Of a stretch of 64,000 bases of DNA, positions 1 through 7,525 are shown piece by piece. The stretch's first letter is position 1; every line of letters starts with the position of its first letter. A program made the translations under genes and the position numbers. Under the pieces are notes generated by a model. It made no database searches. It was given only the letters and a program-made list of their open reading frames with translations, and was not told the origin of the DNA. This DNA is from Tabrizicola piscis (lineage in GTDB: Bacteria > Pseudomonadota > Alphaproteobacteria > Rhodobacterales > Rhodobacteraceae): NCBI RefSeq assembly GCF_003940805.1, contig NZ_CP034328.1, forward strand, positions 868,001-932,000. Reading direction: 5' to 3'.

Positions 1-280
1 CCATGGTTTAAGATGGTGGCGCCCAGAAGGGACGCTTGGGAGAGAAACAGTTGGCGCGCCGCTTTGTTCCCATGGCGCGGCGTTCCAGCACCGAATTCGG
101 CTATGCTTCTGATCGCGCAGCCATATCCGGATCATTGGCCAATAACGCGCCTTGGTTGACTGCCTTGCATCGGCGAAGTTTGGCCGAAAGCCCTTGGGAT
201 TCAGCAAAAGCGGCAAGCCGAATCTGGAAGATTTGTAGCATGATTGACGCTCTGGACTGGGTGGCAGGACGGAGGATCGC

Positions 281-592
281 ATGAAACTGCTTGAACAAAA
301 ATGTGCAGGAGTAGCGGTGGTATCGCGGCCAGATCGGGACCAATCGCGAACCTCATCCTCGGACAAACCATTGCCGCTGGTTTGTGAGGTGACGTTCGAC
401 CTGTCCGTCAGTCGGGAGGAGGTCGGCCGCGGTGCGACCGAGCATTTTGAGCTTACGACGACGGTGCAATCGGAAGGACGTTTCGCTGACCGGGTGACCG
501 TAGAAACGGCAGCGGCGCGGCAGCTTCCCGACCTGTTCCGGGAAATTGCGGATGAGCTTGAAAAGGCTGGCGCAAAAACCCGAAGCGGTTGA
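281..592 (+). CDS. Hypothetical protein, 103 aa
   Basis: I do not recognise this family. The start is chosen because GGAGG lies 5 nt before the ATG. The protein is soluble, mixed alpha/beta in composition, with no signal peptide or membrane segment; the last 30 residues look helical and acidic/basic (DLFREIADELEKAG). It runs towards the DUF378 gene on the other strand and ends about 58 nt from it. No EcfG-type promoter is visible upstream, unlike most genes further right. A longer ORF on the opposite strand covers part of the same DNA but has no good ribosome binding site. Real gene is likely; function unknown. Confidence 0.5.
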   Translation: MKLLEQKCAGVAVVSRPDRDQSRTSSSDKPLPLVCEVTFDLSVSREEVGRGATEHFELTTTVQSEGRFADRVTVETAAARQLPDLFREIADELEKAGAKTRSG

Positions 593-649
593 CGTACCGC
601 GCCGCGTTCGTGCAGCAACTGCCACGGCCCGGACAAAGGCCCGGATCAA

Positions 650-880
650 TTATCTGCGTCTTGGCAGGTCGCTGAAGATTGCGGTTCCCAGGAGGCGCGG
701 TATCGTCATGGCCACCACGATCGCCGACAGTCCGACAAGCACGTAGACAACGCGCGCCAGCAGCGCCGATTGCCCGCCAAAGACTGCGGCGACCACGTCG
801 ATTTGCGCAATGCCGACCGCAAGCCAGTTCAGACCGCCGACGATCAGCATCAGGTGCGCGATGGCAAGGATTGTCCGCAA
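650..880 (-). CDS. DUF378 family small membrane protein
   Basis: A 76-residue protein with two hydrophobic segments (about residues 4-30 and 39-62) and the DUF378 signatures GGLNWLAVG near the N-terminus and ARVVYVLVGLSA in the second helix. The start is TTG, supported by AAGGAG 7 nt upstream; there is no better ATG. It lies 39 nt after the catalase stop on the same strand, so it is probably the last gene of the stress operon that starts at about 3.5 kb. DUF378 proteins are inner-membrane proteins of unknown function found in many bacteria. Confidence 0.8.
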   Translation of the reverse strand: MRTILAIAHLMLIVGGLNWLAVGIAQIDVVAAVFGGQSALLARVVYVLVGLSAIVVAMTIPRLLGTAIFSDLPRRR

Positions 881-919
881 GGCAAGCTCCTTTTGCCGCA
901 GGGTTCCGGGTGGGCTGGA

Positions 920-3004
920 TCATACCATTCCGCGTCGCGCCCAGTAGCGCAAATCCGCGCAGCTTGAGATGAACCTTGCCATCGTGTCGCCGTCGTCGAT
1001 CAGGCCAAGGTCAAAGCAGCCGTCGTCAATCTTAGTGTCCAAGCCGGCACTCTGGAACAGTGCCTGAGCACTTGCGTGACCGATGAACTTGCCGTGCGCA
1101 AAGGCATCGCGCAGGAAAGTCTGGGCCTGGGGCATTTCGGCGACTGTCTTTTCATCATCCGCACCTAGGATCACGGCCACAGCGTCGAACAGAACGGATG
1201 GGCCGCCGGGAATGGAGAACTGCGCCTCGTGCAGGTCACCCCGGTCATCCAGCGCGCCCGTGACGCGGGGCGCGATGAGTTTCACCTTGCCCCCTGCGTC
1301 GGTGATGGCACTCGTCAGGCTATCCAGCACCGTTCCGTCAAAGCCGTTGCTGACCATCACGCCCATAACGCGGCCAGCAAAGCTGGTCGGTCCGTTGGCA
1401 AGAATGCTCAGTGCGGGCGATAGCACAAGGTCTTGCCGGGTTGGCCGCGCCGCCGTTGCCGGTGGCGGAAGTTCGGGCAGCCCAAGGCCACTTGCCACGC
1501 CCGAGGCAAGGTCTTCGTCTATGTTGCGAAGATGGCCGACCATGGCCGCGCGGATGCGGGTGTGCTCGCATTTCGACAGCTCGAACACCAGGGCATCGCG
1601 CAGGTGAGTCTGCTCGACCGGGGTTTGGCTAAGATAGAACTGCCGGGCCTGACTGTAGTGGTCGGCAAAGCTTTCCGCCCGGATGCGGACCTTTGCCCCC
1701 TCGACCGGGGCGGCATAGCTGACATAGCCCTGAAGCGGATCCTCGCGCGGGCCAACTTCAAAGCCGTTCGGCTCATACATAACCTGACCCTTGCGGTTGC
1801 CTTTCCGCATATGGCCGTCCTGTTGGAAGTTGTGCATCGGGCATCCCCGTGGGCGGTTGACCTCCAACTGGGTGAAGTTCGTGCTGCCAAGCCGCTTCAA
1901 CTGGGTGTCGAGGTACGAAAAGTTCCGCCCCTGCAACAGCGGGTCGTCGGAAAAGTCGATGCCGGGGATGACGTTCTGGGTGCAGAAGGCAACCTGTTCG
2001 GTAAATTCGAAGAAATTGTCGACGGCGCGGTCAAGGGTCAAGGTGCCCACCGGTTCGGCCGGGATCAGTTCCTCGGGGATGAGCTTGGTCGCGTCCAGAA
2101 TGTCGAAGTCGAAGCTGTCGGCGAAGGCCTGGTCAAAGACTTGCAGGCAAAGGTCCCATTGGGGATGGTCGCCGGTGGTCAGCGCCTCCCACAGGTCGCG
2201 GCGGTGGTGGTCGGGATCGGCGCCGTTGATCTTGACCGCTTCATCCCACAACACCGACTGCAGCCCTTGCCGTGGCTTCCAGTGAAACTTGACGAACTGT
2301 GACTCGCCCGCCGCATTGACCAAGCGGAAGGTGTGGACGCCGAACCCCTCCATCGTGCGGAAGGAACGGGGGATCGTGCGGTCGGACATCTGCCACATGA
2401 CCATGTGCATCGATTCAGGGGTCAGTGAGATGTAATCCCAGAATGTGTCATGCGCCGATTGGGCCTGCGGGAAGCCCCGGTCGGGTTCCGGTTTGACCGC
2501 GTGGACAAGGTCGGGAAACTTCATCGCATCCTGAATGAAAAAGACCGGGATGTTATTGCCGACGAGGTCCCAGTTGCCTTCATCCGTGTAGAACTTCACC
2601 GCAAAGCCCCGCACGTCGCGGGCGAGGTCCATCGACCCCTTGGACCCGGCAACGGTGGAAAACCGAACGAAAGTCTCGGTCAGTTTGCCGACTTTCTGGA
2701 ACGGCGCGGCGCGGGTGATCTGCGACAGATCGCGCGTGCATTCGAACGTGCCATGTGCGCCAAAGCCGCGGGCGTGGACCACGCGTTCCGGAATACGTTC
2801 GTGGTCGAAATGAAAGATCTTGTCGCGCAGGACAAAGTCTTCCAGCAGCGTCGGCCCCTGCACGCCTGCCTTGAGGCTGTTCTGATTATCCGAAATCTTT
2901 ACCCCCTGCGAGGTCGTCAGCGCATCGGCCCCGGCGGCAACGGTCTGGTGGACTTCGGCTGGTCCGCCGTCCGTTCCGTTCTGCAGTTGGGTGTTGATTT
3001 TCAT
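920..3004 (-). CDS. katE: Large-subunit monofunctional catalase (HPII/KatE type)
   Basis: Breaks down hydrogen peroxide to water and oxygen using heme. At 694 aa it matches the large-subunit clade, which carries an extra C-terminal flavodoxin/GATase-like domain (here about residues 540-690). Visible active-site features are the distal His77 in RVVHARG, Asn150 in LVGNNIP, and the proximal heme ligand Tyr364 in RNFSYLDTQ. There is no signal peptide, so it is cytoplasmic. The ATG has GGAGAG just upstream. No promoter of EcfG type lies in the 82 nt before it, but the next gene upstream (3087-3437) has one, so read-through from it is likely and would place this catalase under general stress control. 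Confidence 0.95.
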   Translation of the reverse strand: MKINTQLQNGTDGGPAEVHQTVAAGADALTTSQGVKISDNQNSLKAGVQGPTLLEDFVLRDKIFHFDHERIPERVVHARGFGAHGTFECTRDLSQITRAAPFQKVGKLTETFVRFSTVAGSKGSMDLARDVRGFAVKFYTDEGNWDLVGNNIPVFFIQDAMKFPDLVHAVKPEPDRGFPQAQSAHDTFWDYISLTPESMHMVMWQMSDRTIPRSFRTMEGFGVHTFRLVNAAGESQFVKFHWKPRQGLQSVLWDEAVKINGADPDHHRRDLWEALTTGDHPQWDLCLQVFDQAFADSFDFDILDATKLIPEELIPAEPVGTLTLDRAVDNFFEFTEQVAFCTQNVIPGIDFSDDPLLQGRNFSYLDTQLKRLGSTNFTQLEVNRPRGCPMHNFQQDGHMRKGNRKGQVMYEPNGFEVGPREDPLQGYVSYAAPVEGAKVRIRAESFADHYSQARQFYLSQTPVEQTHLRDALVFELSKCEHTRIRAAMVGHLRNIDEDLASGVASGLGLPELPPPATAARPTRQDLVLSPALSILANGPTSFAGRVMGVMVSNGFDGTVLDSLTSAITDAGGKVKLIAPRVTGALDDRGDLHEAQFSIPGGPSVLFDAVAVILGADDEKTVAEMPQAQTFLRDAFAHGKFIGHASAQALFQSAGLDTKIDDGCFDLGLIDDGDTMARFISSCADLRYWARRGMV

Positions 3005-3086
3005 TGTCTTCTCTCCAGTGGGCTAAGTTGCCTGCAGTTGTGAAGCTGGCCCCGACGTGGGGAGCTGCCGGGGCCAGCGCGGCCAG

Positions 3087-3437
3087 TCAGCGGTTGCGCC
3101 CACCGCGACGGGCCGCATCCCGGTGGCCATCTGAATCTCCGATCCAACCGCTATGGCTGCGGTCGTTACGGTCGTCACCGGCACGGAATGATGGATCTGC
3201 GCCCTGCTGGTCATGATCGTTCCCTGAGTGGTCGTCCTCCTCGGGCCACCGCGATGCCGATCCGCGCCGGGATCTGCTACCGTCGAAGTCATCTTGATGG
3301 CCCTCGCCGACCGACGCGCCCTGCCCGGACTGCTCGCGCGTGCGCCCCCGGTAGCCGCCCTGTGGGCTGCGGTGGTCGTCACGATCATTACGGAACGAGC
3401 GCATGCGCTGTGGGTCGACTTCAAATCTTTGTGCCAT
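3087..3437 (-). CDS. Hydrophilic low-complexity stress protein with a GWIGD...AARRG tail motif
   Basis: A 116-residue protein made almost entirely of D, R, G, S, Q, N, E and H, so it is probably disordered. The start at MAQRFEV has GGGAGAGG upstream; the 22 extra in-frame codons before it are unlikely to be used. The C-terminus SGWIGDSDGHRDAARRGG resembles the repeat seen in KGG-type stress-induced proteins, where a G-W/F-x-D box is followed by an AA-K/R-x-G stretch. It is the first gene after an EcfG-type promoter at 3502-3526 and lies 82 nt upstream of katE. Function unknown; a hydrophilin-like protective role is inference. Confidence 0.65.
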   Translation of the reverse strand: MAQRFEVDPQRMRSFRNDRDDHRSPQGGYRGRTREQSGQGASVGEGHQDDFDGSRSRRGSASRWPEEDDHSGNDHDQQGADPSFRAGDDRNDRSHSGWIGDSDGHRDAARRGGRNR

Positions 3438-3501
3438 GGTCCTCTCCCGTTGAGTGTCCGCTGACAGGACTGTGGTCGTCCCGTTCTGCGGCCATCTTCT
3501 C

Positions 3502-3526
3502 AACCGGCGCGGGTTCGGAATGTTCC
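3502..3526 (-). promoter_or_regulatory. EcfG-type general stress promoter
   Basis: On the minus strand, GGAAC (3522-3526) is followed after exactly 17 nt by GTT (3502-3504), the known layout of alphaproteobacterial EcfG promoters. It sits 65 nt before the start of the hydrophilic protein gene and probably drives that gene, katE and the DUF378 gene. Confidence 0.8.
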
Positions 3527-3563
3527 AGCCAGATGGCGGTTTATCCCGCAGCTCGCATTCATG

Positions 3564-3603
3564 AAAAAACCGGTGACCAGCGTTTCCGCATATTGGTCAC
3601 CGG
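3564..3603 (-). terminator. Rho-independent terminator
   Basis: Perfect 10-bp inverted repeat (3570-3579 with 3594-3603) with a 14-nt loop. Read on the minus strand the stem is followed by six T residues (3564-3569). It lies 70 nt after the stop of the secreted protein gene at 3674-4174 and separates it from the next stress promoter. Confidence 0.9.
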
Positions 3604-3673
3604 CTCGGCGAGATGTTGAGGGCTTACATCTGCCGAAAGTCAGACAGGGGGCAATTTGGGGCGGCTGGTCCGC

Positions 3674-4174
3674 TTAGAACTGGCCGACTGCGTCGCAAAT
3701 GGCCTGCATTTCAGCCATGTCGTACCCTACTGCCATGGAGGTATCCGTCCCGCCTGCAGCTGTGCCAGTGTCAGTCGTGGCGGTCGTGTCTGTCGTCGCC
3801 GTGCCGGTATCGGTGCCTGCCGTCGTGTCCGCAGTGCCATCGGTGGCGGCTGTGCCGGTTGTTTCGGTCGAACCGGCTGCGGCGGCATCACCATGCGCGG
3901 CTTCGAAGGTCTGGCAATCTGCTGTGATCATGTCGCGATCTTCTTGCGACAGGGACTGCCAACCCGAAGCAAGCTCTTCGGAGGGGCGCAGAGTGCCGTT
4001 CTCACCATCGGTGAAAAAGGTCGTCCCGACAGAGAGCGACCAGTTGGTTCCAAAGGTTTCGCCAGAACCAGCCGTCGCGTCGGTGCCGGTTGCAACGCCT
4101 GTGGTCGTATCGGTCTGGGCCATGGCAGTCGCCGCAAACAGGGCCAGTGCCGGTACCGCAAGGAGGTGTTTCAT
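3674..4174 (-). CDS. Secreted protein with Thr/Ala/Gly-rich low-complexity region
   Basis: A 166-residue protein with a clear Sec signal peptide ending in ATAMAQ at about residue 20. A globular-looking block follows (about residues 40-95) with NWSLSVGTTFF, GTLRPSEELASGW and SQEDRDMITADC. Next comes a Thr/Asp/Gly/Ala stretch of about 50 residues, then a short C-terminal segment with one Cys (MAEMQAICDAVG). The two Cys residues flanking the low-complexity region could form a disulfide in the periplasm. The ribosome binding site is AAAGGA. An EcfG-type promoter lies at 4255-4279 and a strong terminator follows the gene. I do not know the family; it looks like a periplasmic stress protein. Confidence 0.7.
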   Translation of the reverse strand: MKHLLAVPALALFAATAMAQTDTTTGVATGTDATAGSGETFGTNWSLSVGTTFFTDGENGTLRPSEELASGWQSLSQEDRDMITADCQTFEAAHGDAAAAGSTETTGTAATDGTADTTAGTDTGTATTDTTATTDTGTAAGGTDTSMAVGYDMAEMQAICDAVGQF

Positions 4175-4254
4175 GTTCCATCCTTTCAGTCTTTGCTGGA
4201 TAAGGCGCGGAAACGTGCGGTTTCCACGGTTGGCCTGAAGTTGCCAATTCTTCC

Positions 4255-4279
4255 AACCGAAAGGGCGGTGAATTGTTCC
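4255..4279 (-). promoter_or_regulatory. EcfG-type general stress promoter
   Basis: Minus-strand GGAAC (4275-4279), 17-nt spacer, GTT (4255-4257). It lies 80 nt before the start of the secreted protein gene at 4174 and just past the stop of the receiver-domain gene. Confidence 0.8.
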
Positions 4280-4291
4280 CGCAGCAGCGGA

Positions 4292-4867
4292 TCAGTTGAG
4301 GAATTGAGACCTGCCCACCTGCAGCGCACGGTCCATAAGGCCATGCAACCAAGCCAGCAGACCTGACTGGCAAGGAAGGGTGCCGCTGTCTTCGAGGGCG
4401 AGTTGCAGGGTACGCTCCACCAGCCGATCTGCGGCAAGCGGGTCCTTCAGGATGCCGCACGCACGTTGGCGAAGAAGCGGGACAAGGTCAGGGAAGGTCG
4501 GCGGTTCGGCTTCGCGTGACCGGAGTTCCAGACGCCTGACCGCAACGAGCGGAGAGGACGGTCGTGCTATGCAGTCGATCCTGGCGAAACGCTCCGGCAG
4601 GCGGCAGCCGGCAGTGGCGGAAAAGAAGACGTAAGGCACGTTCTGCACCGCCAGTCGGTCTGCCAGCGCAAAGGTCCTGCGGCCGCGGACGTCGACATCA
4701 AGGATTGCCAGTTCGCTGTGCATCACCTGCATTTCAGCAGTACCCAGATCATGGCACGGCCCCAGCACGGTGGCGTTCGCGGTCGACAGAGCGATGGCAA
4801 TTTCGGCCCCCGCGACAGGATTGTCCTGCAGGATAAGGATGCGCTTTCCCTGGAAATCAAATGGCAT
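4292..4867 (-). CDS. Receiver-domain protein with a sigma-region-2-like C-terminal part
   Basis: A 191-residue protein. Residues 8-100 read as a response regulator receiver: strand ILILQDNP, strand LAILDVDVRG with the probable phospho-Asp, then VPYVFFSAT. The acidic pair at the first strand is reduced to a single Asp (LQDNP), so phosphorylation chemistry may be weak. Residues about 120-185 (DLVPLLRQRACGI, DPLAADRLVERTLQLAL, LLAWLHGLMDRAL) resemble ECF sigma region 2, in the pattern ..ADDLVQDTL..AWLF... PhyR, the alphaproteobacterial anti-anti-sigma factor, joins a sigma-like domain to a receiver in the opposite order. The gene is divergent from the NepR-like gene. The receiver call is firm; the sigma-like reading is inference. 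Confidence 0.65.
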   Translation of the reverse strand: MPFDFQGKRILILQDNPVAGAEIAIALSTANATVLGPCHDLGTAEMQVMHSELAILDVDVRGRRTFALADRLAVQNVPYVFFSATAGCRLPERFARIDCIARPSSPLVAVRRLELRSREAEPPTFPDLVPLLRQRACGILKDPLAADRLVERTLQLALEDSGTLPCQSGLLAWLHGLMDRALQVGRSQFLN

Positions 4868-5151
4868 CTTCGGAATTCCCTTCGGCGAAGTTCGGGACGG
4901 GACAGTGGCGGACGACGGCAGCCAAAACTTTGGCTGCTGTCGTTTCGGGCATTTCGGAGTGTGGGATCAGCCAAAGGGCCGGCAAACCGGGCGGAAAGGC
5001 GCGGTCAGCGGCTTTACTTTGGAAACAGCGCTTTAGTTTAATCATATCAGGGAGTAACATTGTGGTGGGCGGATGATTTTCGATCGCCGCTGACGGCCAC
5101 CGTGGGCTATGATCAGAGGACGTGGCGTGACGTTGGCGCGCGGAGGGTTGG

Positions 5152-5358
5152 ATGCCGCAAGATTCAGGAACCGATGCAAAGGGGGCGGCAAGCATGGCCG
5201 CTTTAGCCAAGACCGTTCTTGAAGATGCGGAAGCGGAGCCAATTCCCGAAGCGCTCATCACCCTTGCCCACAAGCTTGAAAGCGCGATCTCCGATCTGGC
5301 TGCAGACCCCAGTCAGGATCGCGGCAATCACGATAAGGTTGCGAAACCACCGCGCTGA
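5152..5358 (+). CDS. NepR-like small protein (candidate anti-sigma factor)
   Basis: A 68-residue protein; the ATG has GGAGGG 5 nt upstream. The core (residues 16-46) contains LAKTVLEDAEAEPIPEALI followed by TLAHKLESAIS. This aligns without gaps to the NepR pattern: a helix, then E-P-V/I-P-D/E, then a leucine-rich helix ending L-D/E. NepR holds the EcfG sigma factor inactive until phosphorylated PhyR removes it. The gene is divergent from the receiver/sigma-like gene and 4.3 kb from the EcfG-like sigma gene; in many relatives nepR lies directly next to ecfG. Its 3' end overlaps the proline-rich gene on the other strand by 31 nt. Family call rests on a short motif only. Confidence 0.5.
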   Translation: MPQDSGTDAKGAASMAALAKTVLEDAEAEPIPEALITLAHKLESAISDLAADPSQDRGNHDKVAKPPR

Positions 5359-5546
5359 CCTCCATATACCGGGGGCGTGACCTCTCCGGGACCGGGCGGG
5401 ATCGGGTCTTGTGGCGGGATCGGCTGCGGGTCTGGCATCGGGTCGGGGTACACGTCCGGCTCGGCAGGTTCGCCGGGGACGGGAAGGTCGGGCGGTGACG
5501 GGAGGTCCGGTTTTTCCCCGGGGCGTCCTTCTTGAAACATCTGCAT
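5328..5546 (-). CDS. Proline-rich small protein
   Basis: A 72-residue protein of unknown function, rich in P, D, E and G. The middle is a run of DP and PDP-type steps (YPDPMPDPQPIPPQDPIPP). GGAAGG lies about 8 nt before the ATG. Composition suggests an extended, non-globular chain; there is no signal peptide or membrane segment. The last 31 nt overlap the end of the NepR-like gene on the plus strand. No EcfG-type promoter is visible; it may be read from the PRC-barrel promoter upstream on the same strand (82 nt gap). Confidence 0.5.
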   Translation of the reverse strand: MQMFQEGRPGEKPDLPSPPDLPVPGEPAEPDVYPDPMPDPQPIPPQDPIPPGPGEVTPPVYGGQRGGFATLS

Positions 5547-5629
5547 GTCGGTGTCCTTCCTGTGAAAGTCCTGCCCCCGATCACGCACCGCAGTGGCTTG
5601 ACGGGGTCCAGATGTGCTGGCGCGGCAAT

Positions 5630-5926
5630 TCAGTCGTAGTGTTCGGGCAACGCGGTAATCTGGTCTTTGGTCCATGACGTCACGCCGTACACATTCCCAT
5701 CCGGGTCCTGCTGGATGGTCAGGTCGTCCAGACTGACCAGAACCGGTCTCGTCCCGATGCCCAGAAAGCCGCCAACATCCACGACCGCCTGACGACTGGT
5801 CGCCGCATGGTGGAGATGCGAAATGCTGCCGACCTTCTCGCCGTCGATGTCGTAGATCGGGGTGCCGATCAGATCGGCCTCGTTCAGGTCAAAACTGCCT
5901 GATGAGCTTTGCGTATTGTGGTCCAT
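5630..5926 (-). CDS. PRC-barrel domain protein
   Basis: A 98-residue protein. Residues about 15-85 fit a PRC-barrel: NEADLIGTPIYDIDGEKVGSI, then VVDVGGFLGIGTRPVLVSLDDL, as in the small cytoplasmic PRC proteins common in alphaproteobacteria. The start at MDHNTQ is chosen because GAGGAAA precedes it; 16 upstream in-frame codons lack a ribosome binding site. An EcfG-type promoter lies 51 nt upstream (5977-6001). PRC-barrels bind other proteins or RNA in different systems; the partner here is unknown. Confidence 0.85.
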   Translation of the reverse strand: MDHNTQSSSGSFDLNEADLIGTPIYDIDGEKVGSISHLHHAATSRQAVVDVGGFLGIGTRPVLVSLDDLTIQQDPDGNVYGVTSWTKDQITALPEHYD

Positions 5927-5976
5927 GTCAGGTTTCCTCGCGCTAAGCCGAATGCGGTTCGGCCGTATGGACAATC

Positions 5977-6001
5977 AACGCGCATGTGGGAAAATTGTTC
6001 C
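5977..6001 (-). promoter_or_regulatory. EcfG-type general stress promoter
   Basis: Minus-strand GGAAC (5997-6001), 17 nt, then GTT (5977-5979) preceded by C, giving the full CGTT box. It lies 51 nt before the PRC-barrel start. Confidence 0.85.
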
Positions 6002-6017
6002 AACTGAGGCGACAGTC

Positions 6018-6200
6018 CTATTTCTTCTTCTCTGGCAGGCCCTTTCGCGAGGTGCTGGCCAGGTCTTCCAACTCGCTTTCGGTCATCGAGCTCGCCATTT
6101 CTTTGGACGCGCCGACAAGCGACTTTCGGTCCGCCTCGCCCCGCTTTGCGGCCAGGGCTGCGCCTGCCGCCTTTTGCTGAGCTTTGGATTTTGCTGGCAT
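6018..6200 (-). CDS. DUF3008 family small basic protein
   Basis: A 60-residue protein that matches the DUF3008 pattern closely: MPAKSKAQQKAAGAALAAKR at the N-terminus, LVGASKEMASSM in the middle and RKGLPEKKK at the end. These are small, basic, probably helical proteins found in alphaproteobacteria; their function is unknown. The ATG was preferred over a GTG two codons upstream because of spacing from AAAGGA. The upstream gene's TGA is only 2 nt away, so the two are co-translated. Together with neighbours it appears to be part of the stress gene set. Confidence 0.85.
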   Translation of the reverse strand: MPAKSKAQQKAAGAALAAKRGEADRKSLVGASKEMASSMTESELEDLASTSRKGLPEKKK

Positions 6201-6202
6201 TG

Positions 6203-6385
6203 TCACATTTCCTTTCTTCTGCGGTCTTTGGACCCGGTCGGCTTGACTGGCGGGACCTGTTTCGCTGGATTGACGTCGTCAAACTCTTCCGGCCGGTGCG
6301 GAGAGCCTTCATGGTCACTTTGCGCGTTCCGCCGGTCTTCCGGCGGCGTGCGCTTGCGCGCGGCGGGCTTCGGTTCGTTGGGCAT
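6203..6385 (-). CDS. Small hydrophilic protein, 60 aa
   Basis: A 60-residue protein rich in P, K, R, E and D (MPNEPKPAARKRTPPEDRRN ... PVKPTGSKDRRRKEM), predicted disordered. GAGGAG lies 9 nt before the ATG. It is directly upstream of the DUF3008 gene (2-nt gap). Upstream, minus-strand GGAAC at 6440-6444 is followed after 17 nt by GCT instead of GTT, so it is at best a weak EcfG-type promoter. Similar short hydrophilic proteins recur through this island. Function unknown. Confidence 0.55.
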   Translation of the reverse strand: MPNEPKPAARKRTPPEDRRNAQSDHEGSPHRPEEFDDVNPAKQVPPVKPTGSKDRRRKEM

Positions 6386-6488
6386 TCGGGTGCTCCTCAG
6401 GCGACCTGATGGTGCTTCAAGCCGCAACCCCGGCCATTTGTTCCGGTCTATTCGCCAAACGTCCGGAACATCGCGGACTTCCGCCGGT

Positions 6489-7067
6489 TCAAGGGCCAGG
6501 CACGACCGGGAACGGGCGACTGAACCCCCCTGCCCCGCCCAGTCCGAAACGCCACGGCCTGTCAGCGGCCCGGGTGATGCCAATCCGGGGGCCGACGAGC
6601 AAAGGCGCGTTGGCTTCGCCCGGATCAAGCAGGAACTCGTCCCCTCCGAACTTCTTATCCCCGAACTGCTTGCCCCCAAAAGGCTTGCCATTGTCGGAAA
6701 GACGGATCCCCAAGGCCTGGCCCAAGCGACCGGGGCCCGTGGCAAGTGCATCCTCCCGGCCTCGGCGCTGTTGCATCAGCGGGACCCCGATTTCGGGACG
6801 GATCGCCCGGATCAGCACCGCCTCACCGGCACGACCGACGACGTTCAGGCAAAGGTGGCAACCGTAGGACAGATAGACATAGACGCTGCCCGGAGGGCCG
6901 AACATGGCCGCATTGCGCGCCGTCTTGCCTGCAAAGCTGTGCGATGCGGGATCATCGCGTCCGTATGCCTCGGTCTCAATGACGGTGCCGCCGACCCCGC
7001 GCACCAAAAGCCGCGCCCCGATCAAGGCGCGGGCAAGGTTGGGAATGTCCTGATCGTAGATCAGCAT
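6489..7067 (-). CDS. 3-methyladenine DNA glycosylase (AAG/MPG family)
   Basis: Excises alkylated purines from DNA as the first step of base excision repair. The 192-residue protein shows the family motifs VIETEAYGRDDPASHSF (with the catalytic Glu in IETEAY), GPPGSVYVYLSYGCHLCLNVV, AVLIRAIRP and the TGPGRLGQALGI block. The start at MLIYDQD has AAGGATC upstream; 30 more in-frame codons are unlikely to be used. A near-EcfG site (AGAAC, 18 nt, GTT on the minus strand) overlaps the plus-strand stress promoter at 7104-7129. The neighbourhood of catalase, Ku and LigD fits a DNA-protection role. Confidence 0.93.
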   Translation of the reverse strand: MLIYDQDIPNLARALIGARLLVRGVGGTVIETEAYGRDDPASHSFAGKTARNAAMFGPPGSVYVYLSYGCHLCLNVVGRAGEAVLIRAIRPEIGVPLMQQRRGREDALATGPGRLGQALGIRLSDNGKPFGGKQFGDKKFGGDEFLLDPGEANAPLLVGPRIGITRAADRPWRFGLGGAGGFSRPFPVVPGP

Positions 7068-7103
7068 TGTGATCCTTGGAATAGCACTGCCCCCGGCCGC
7101 GAG

Positions 7104-7129
7104 GGAACATATTGGTCCTGATAGGCGTT
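7104..7129 (+). promoter_or_regulatory. EcfG-type general stress promoter
   Basis: Plus-strand GGAAC (7104-7108), 17 nt, then CGTT (7126-7129). It lies 30 nt before the start of the interrupted small gene at 7159. The complementary strand carries AGAAC-18-GTT in the same place, facing the DNA glycosylase gene. Confidence 0.85.
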
Positions 7130-7158
7130 CTGGACTGAAAGCGGTGGAGGCGATCAAG

Positions 7159-7431
7159 ATGACAAAAGACAGAGATCAACAAAATCTCAATCCCATTTCG
7201 CTGTCGCTGGAAGGGCGGGTGCTTGCCCACCGCAGCCTTCTGATCGAACTTCTGCAGCGTCTTCCCGGCGACCGATTTGATGAGCTCATCGAGTGGATGG
7301 AGGAGCGCACCTAGTTGCAGGACGGGCAAGAGGATCCGGCCGCTGTGCCGAGTATTGGGGTTGAACTGGAACTGGCCCGGGCCGATGAGTTCAGGATGTT
7401 GGCCCGTCTCGCGCAGGCCAAACGCGATTGA
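7159..7431 (+). pseudogene. Small stress-promoter gene interrupted by an in-frame TAG
   Basis: The ATG at 7159 has GGAGG 8 nt upstream and an EcfG-type promoter before that. It encodes 51 residues (MTKDRDQQNLNPISLSLEGR ... DELIEWMEERT) and then meets TAG at 7312-7314. The same frame stays open for another 38 codons after the TAG (7315-7428), in a chain of the same acidic helical type (AVPSIGVELELARADEF ... LARLAQAKRD), ending in TGA at 7429-7431. The simplest reading is a gene of about 90 codons with one nonsense change; the alternative is a real 51-residue protein. I do not recognise the family. Confidence 0.5.
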
Positions 7432-7525
7432 AGGATGCGCGAACACAGCTATCCCCGCAGCATACTTCTGAAAAAGGCCGCGCGGACGGGGCGCGACCTT
7501 TTCCTGGTGGGAGATGTCAGTGTGC

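Noticed and set aside
36..284. Plus-strand ORF of 82 codons at the window start, with an 80-codon frame opposite
   Set aside because: Neither has a good ribosome binding site or a recognisable pattern; left as unexplained DNA.
1433..2302. Plus-strand ORF of 289 codons inside the catalase gene
   Set aside because: It is the antisense of a certain katE coding sequence, has no ribosome binding site and no recognisable domain; long antisense frames are common at this GC content.
3005..3086. Separate EcfG promoter directly before katE
   Set aside because: No GGAAC is present on the relevant strand in the gap; expression is more likely from 3502-3526.
3740..3890. DNA tandem repeat or CRISPR-like array
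   Set aside because: The repetitive look comes from the Thr/Ala/Asp/Gly-rich coding region of the secreted protein; repeat units vary and there are no spacers.
6420..6444. EcfG promoter before the gene at 6203-6385
   Set aside because: GGAAC is present but the -10 position reads GCT; mentioned with the gene but not called as a promoter.
5862..7121. Plus-strand ORF of 419 codons across the PRC-barrel, DUF3008 and glycosylase genes
   Set aside because: It covers several supported minus-strand genes and their promoters, with Arg/Pro/Gly-rich composition typical of shadow frames.
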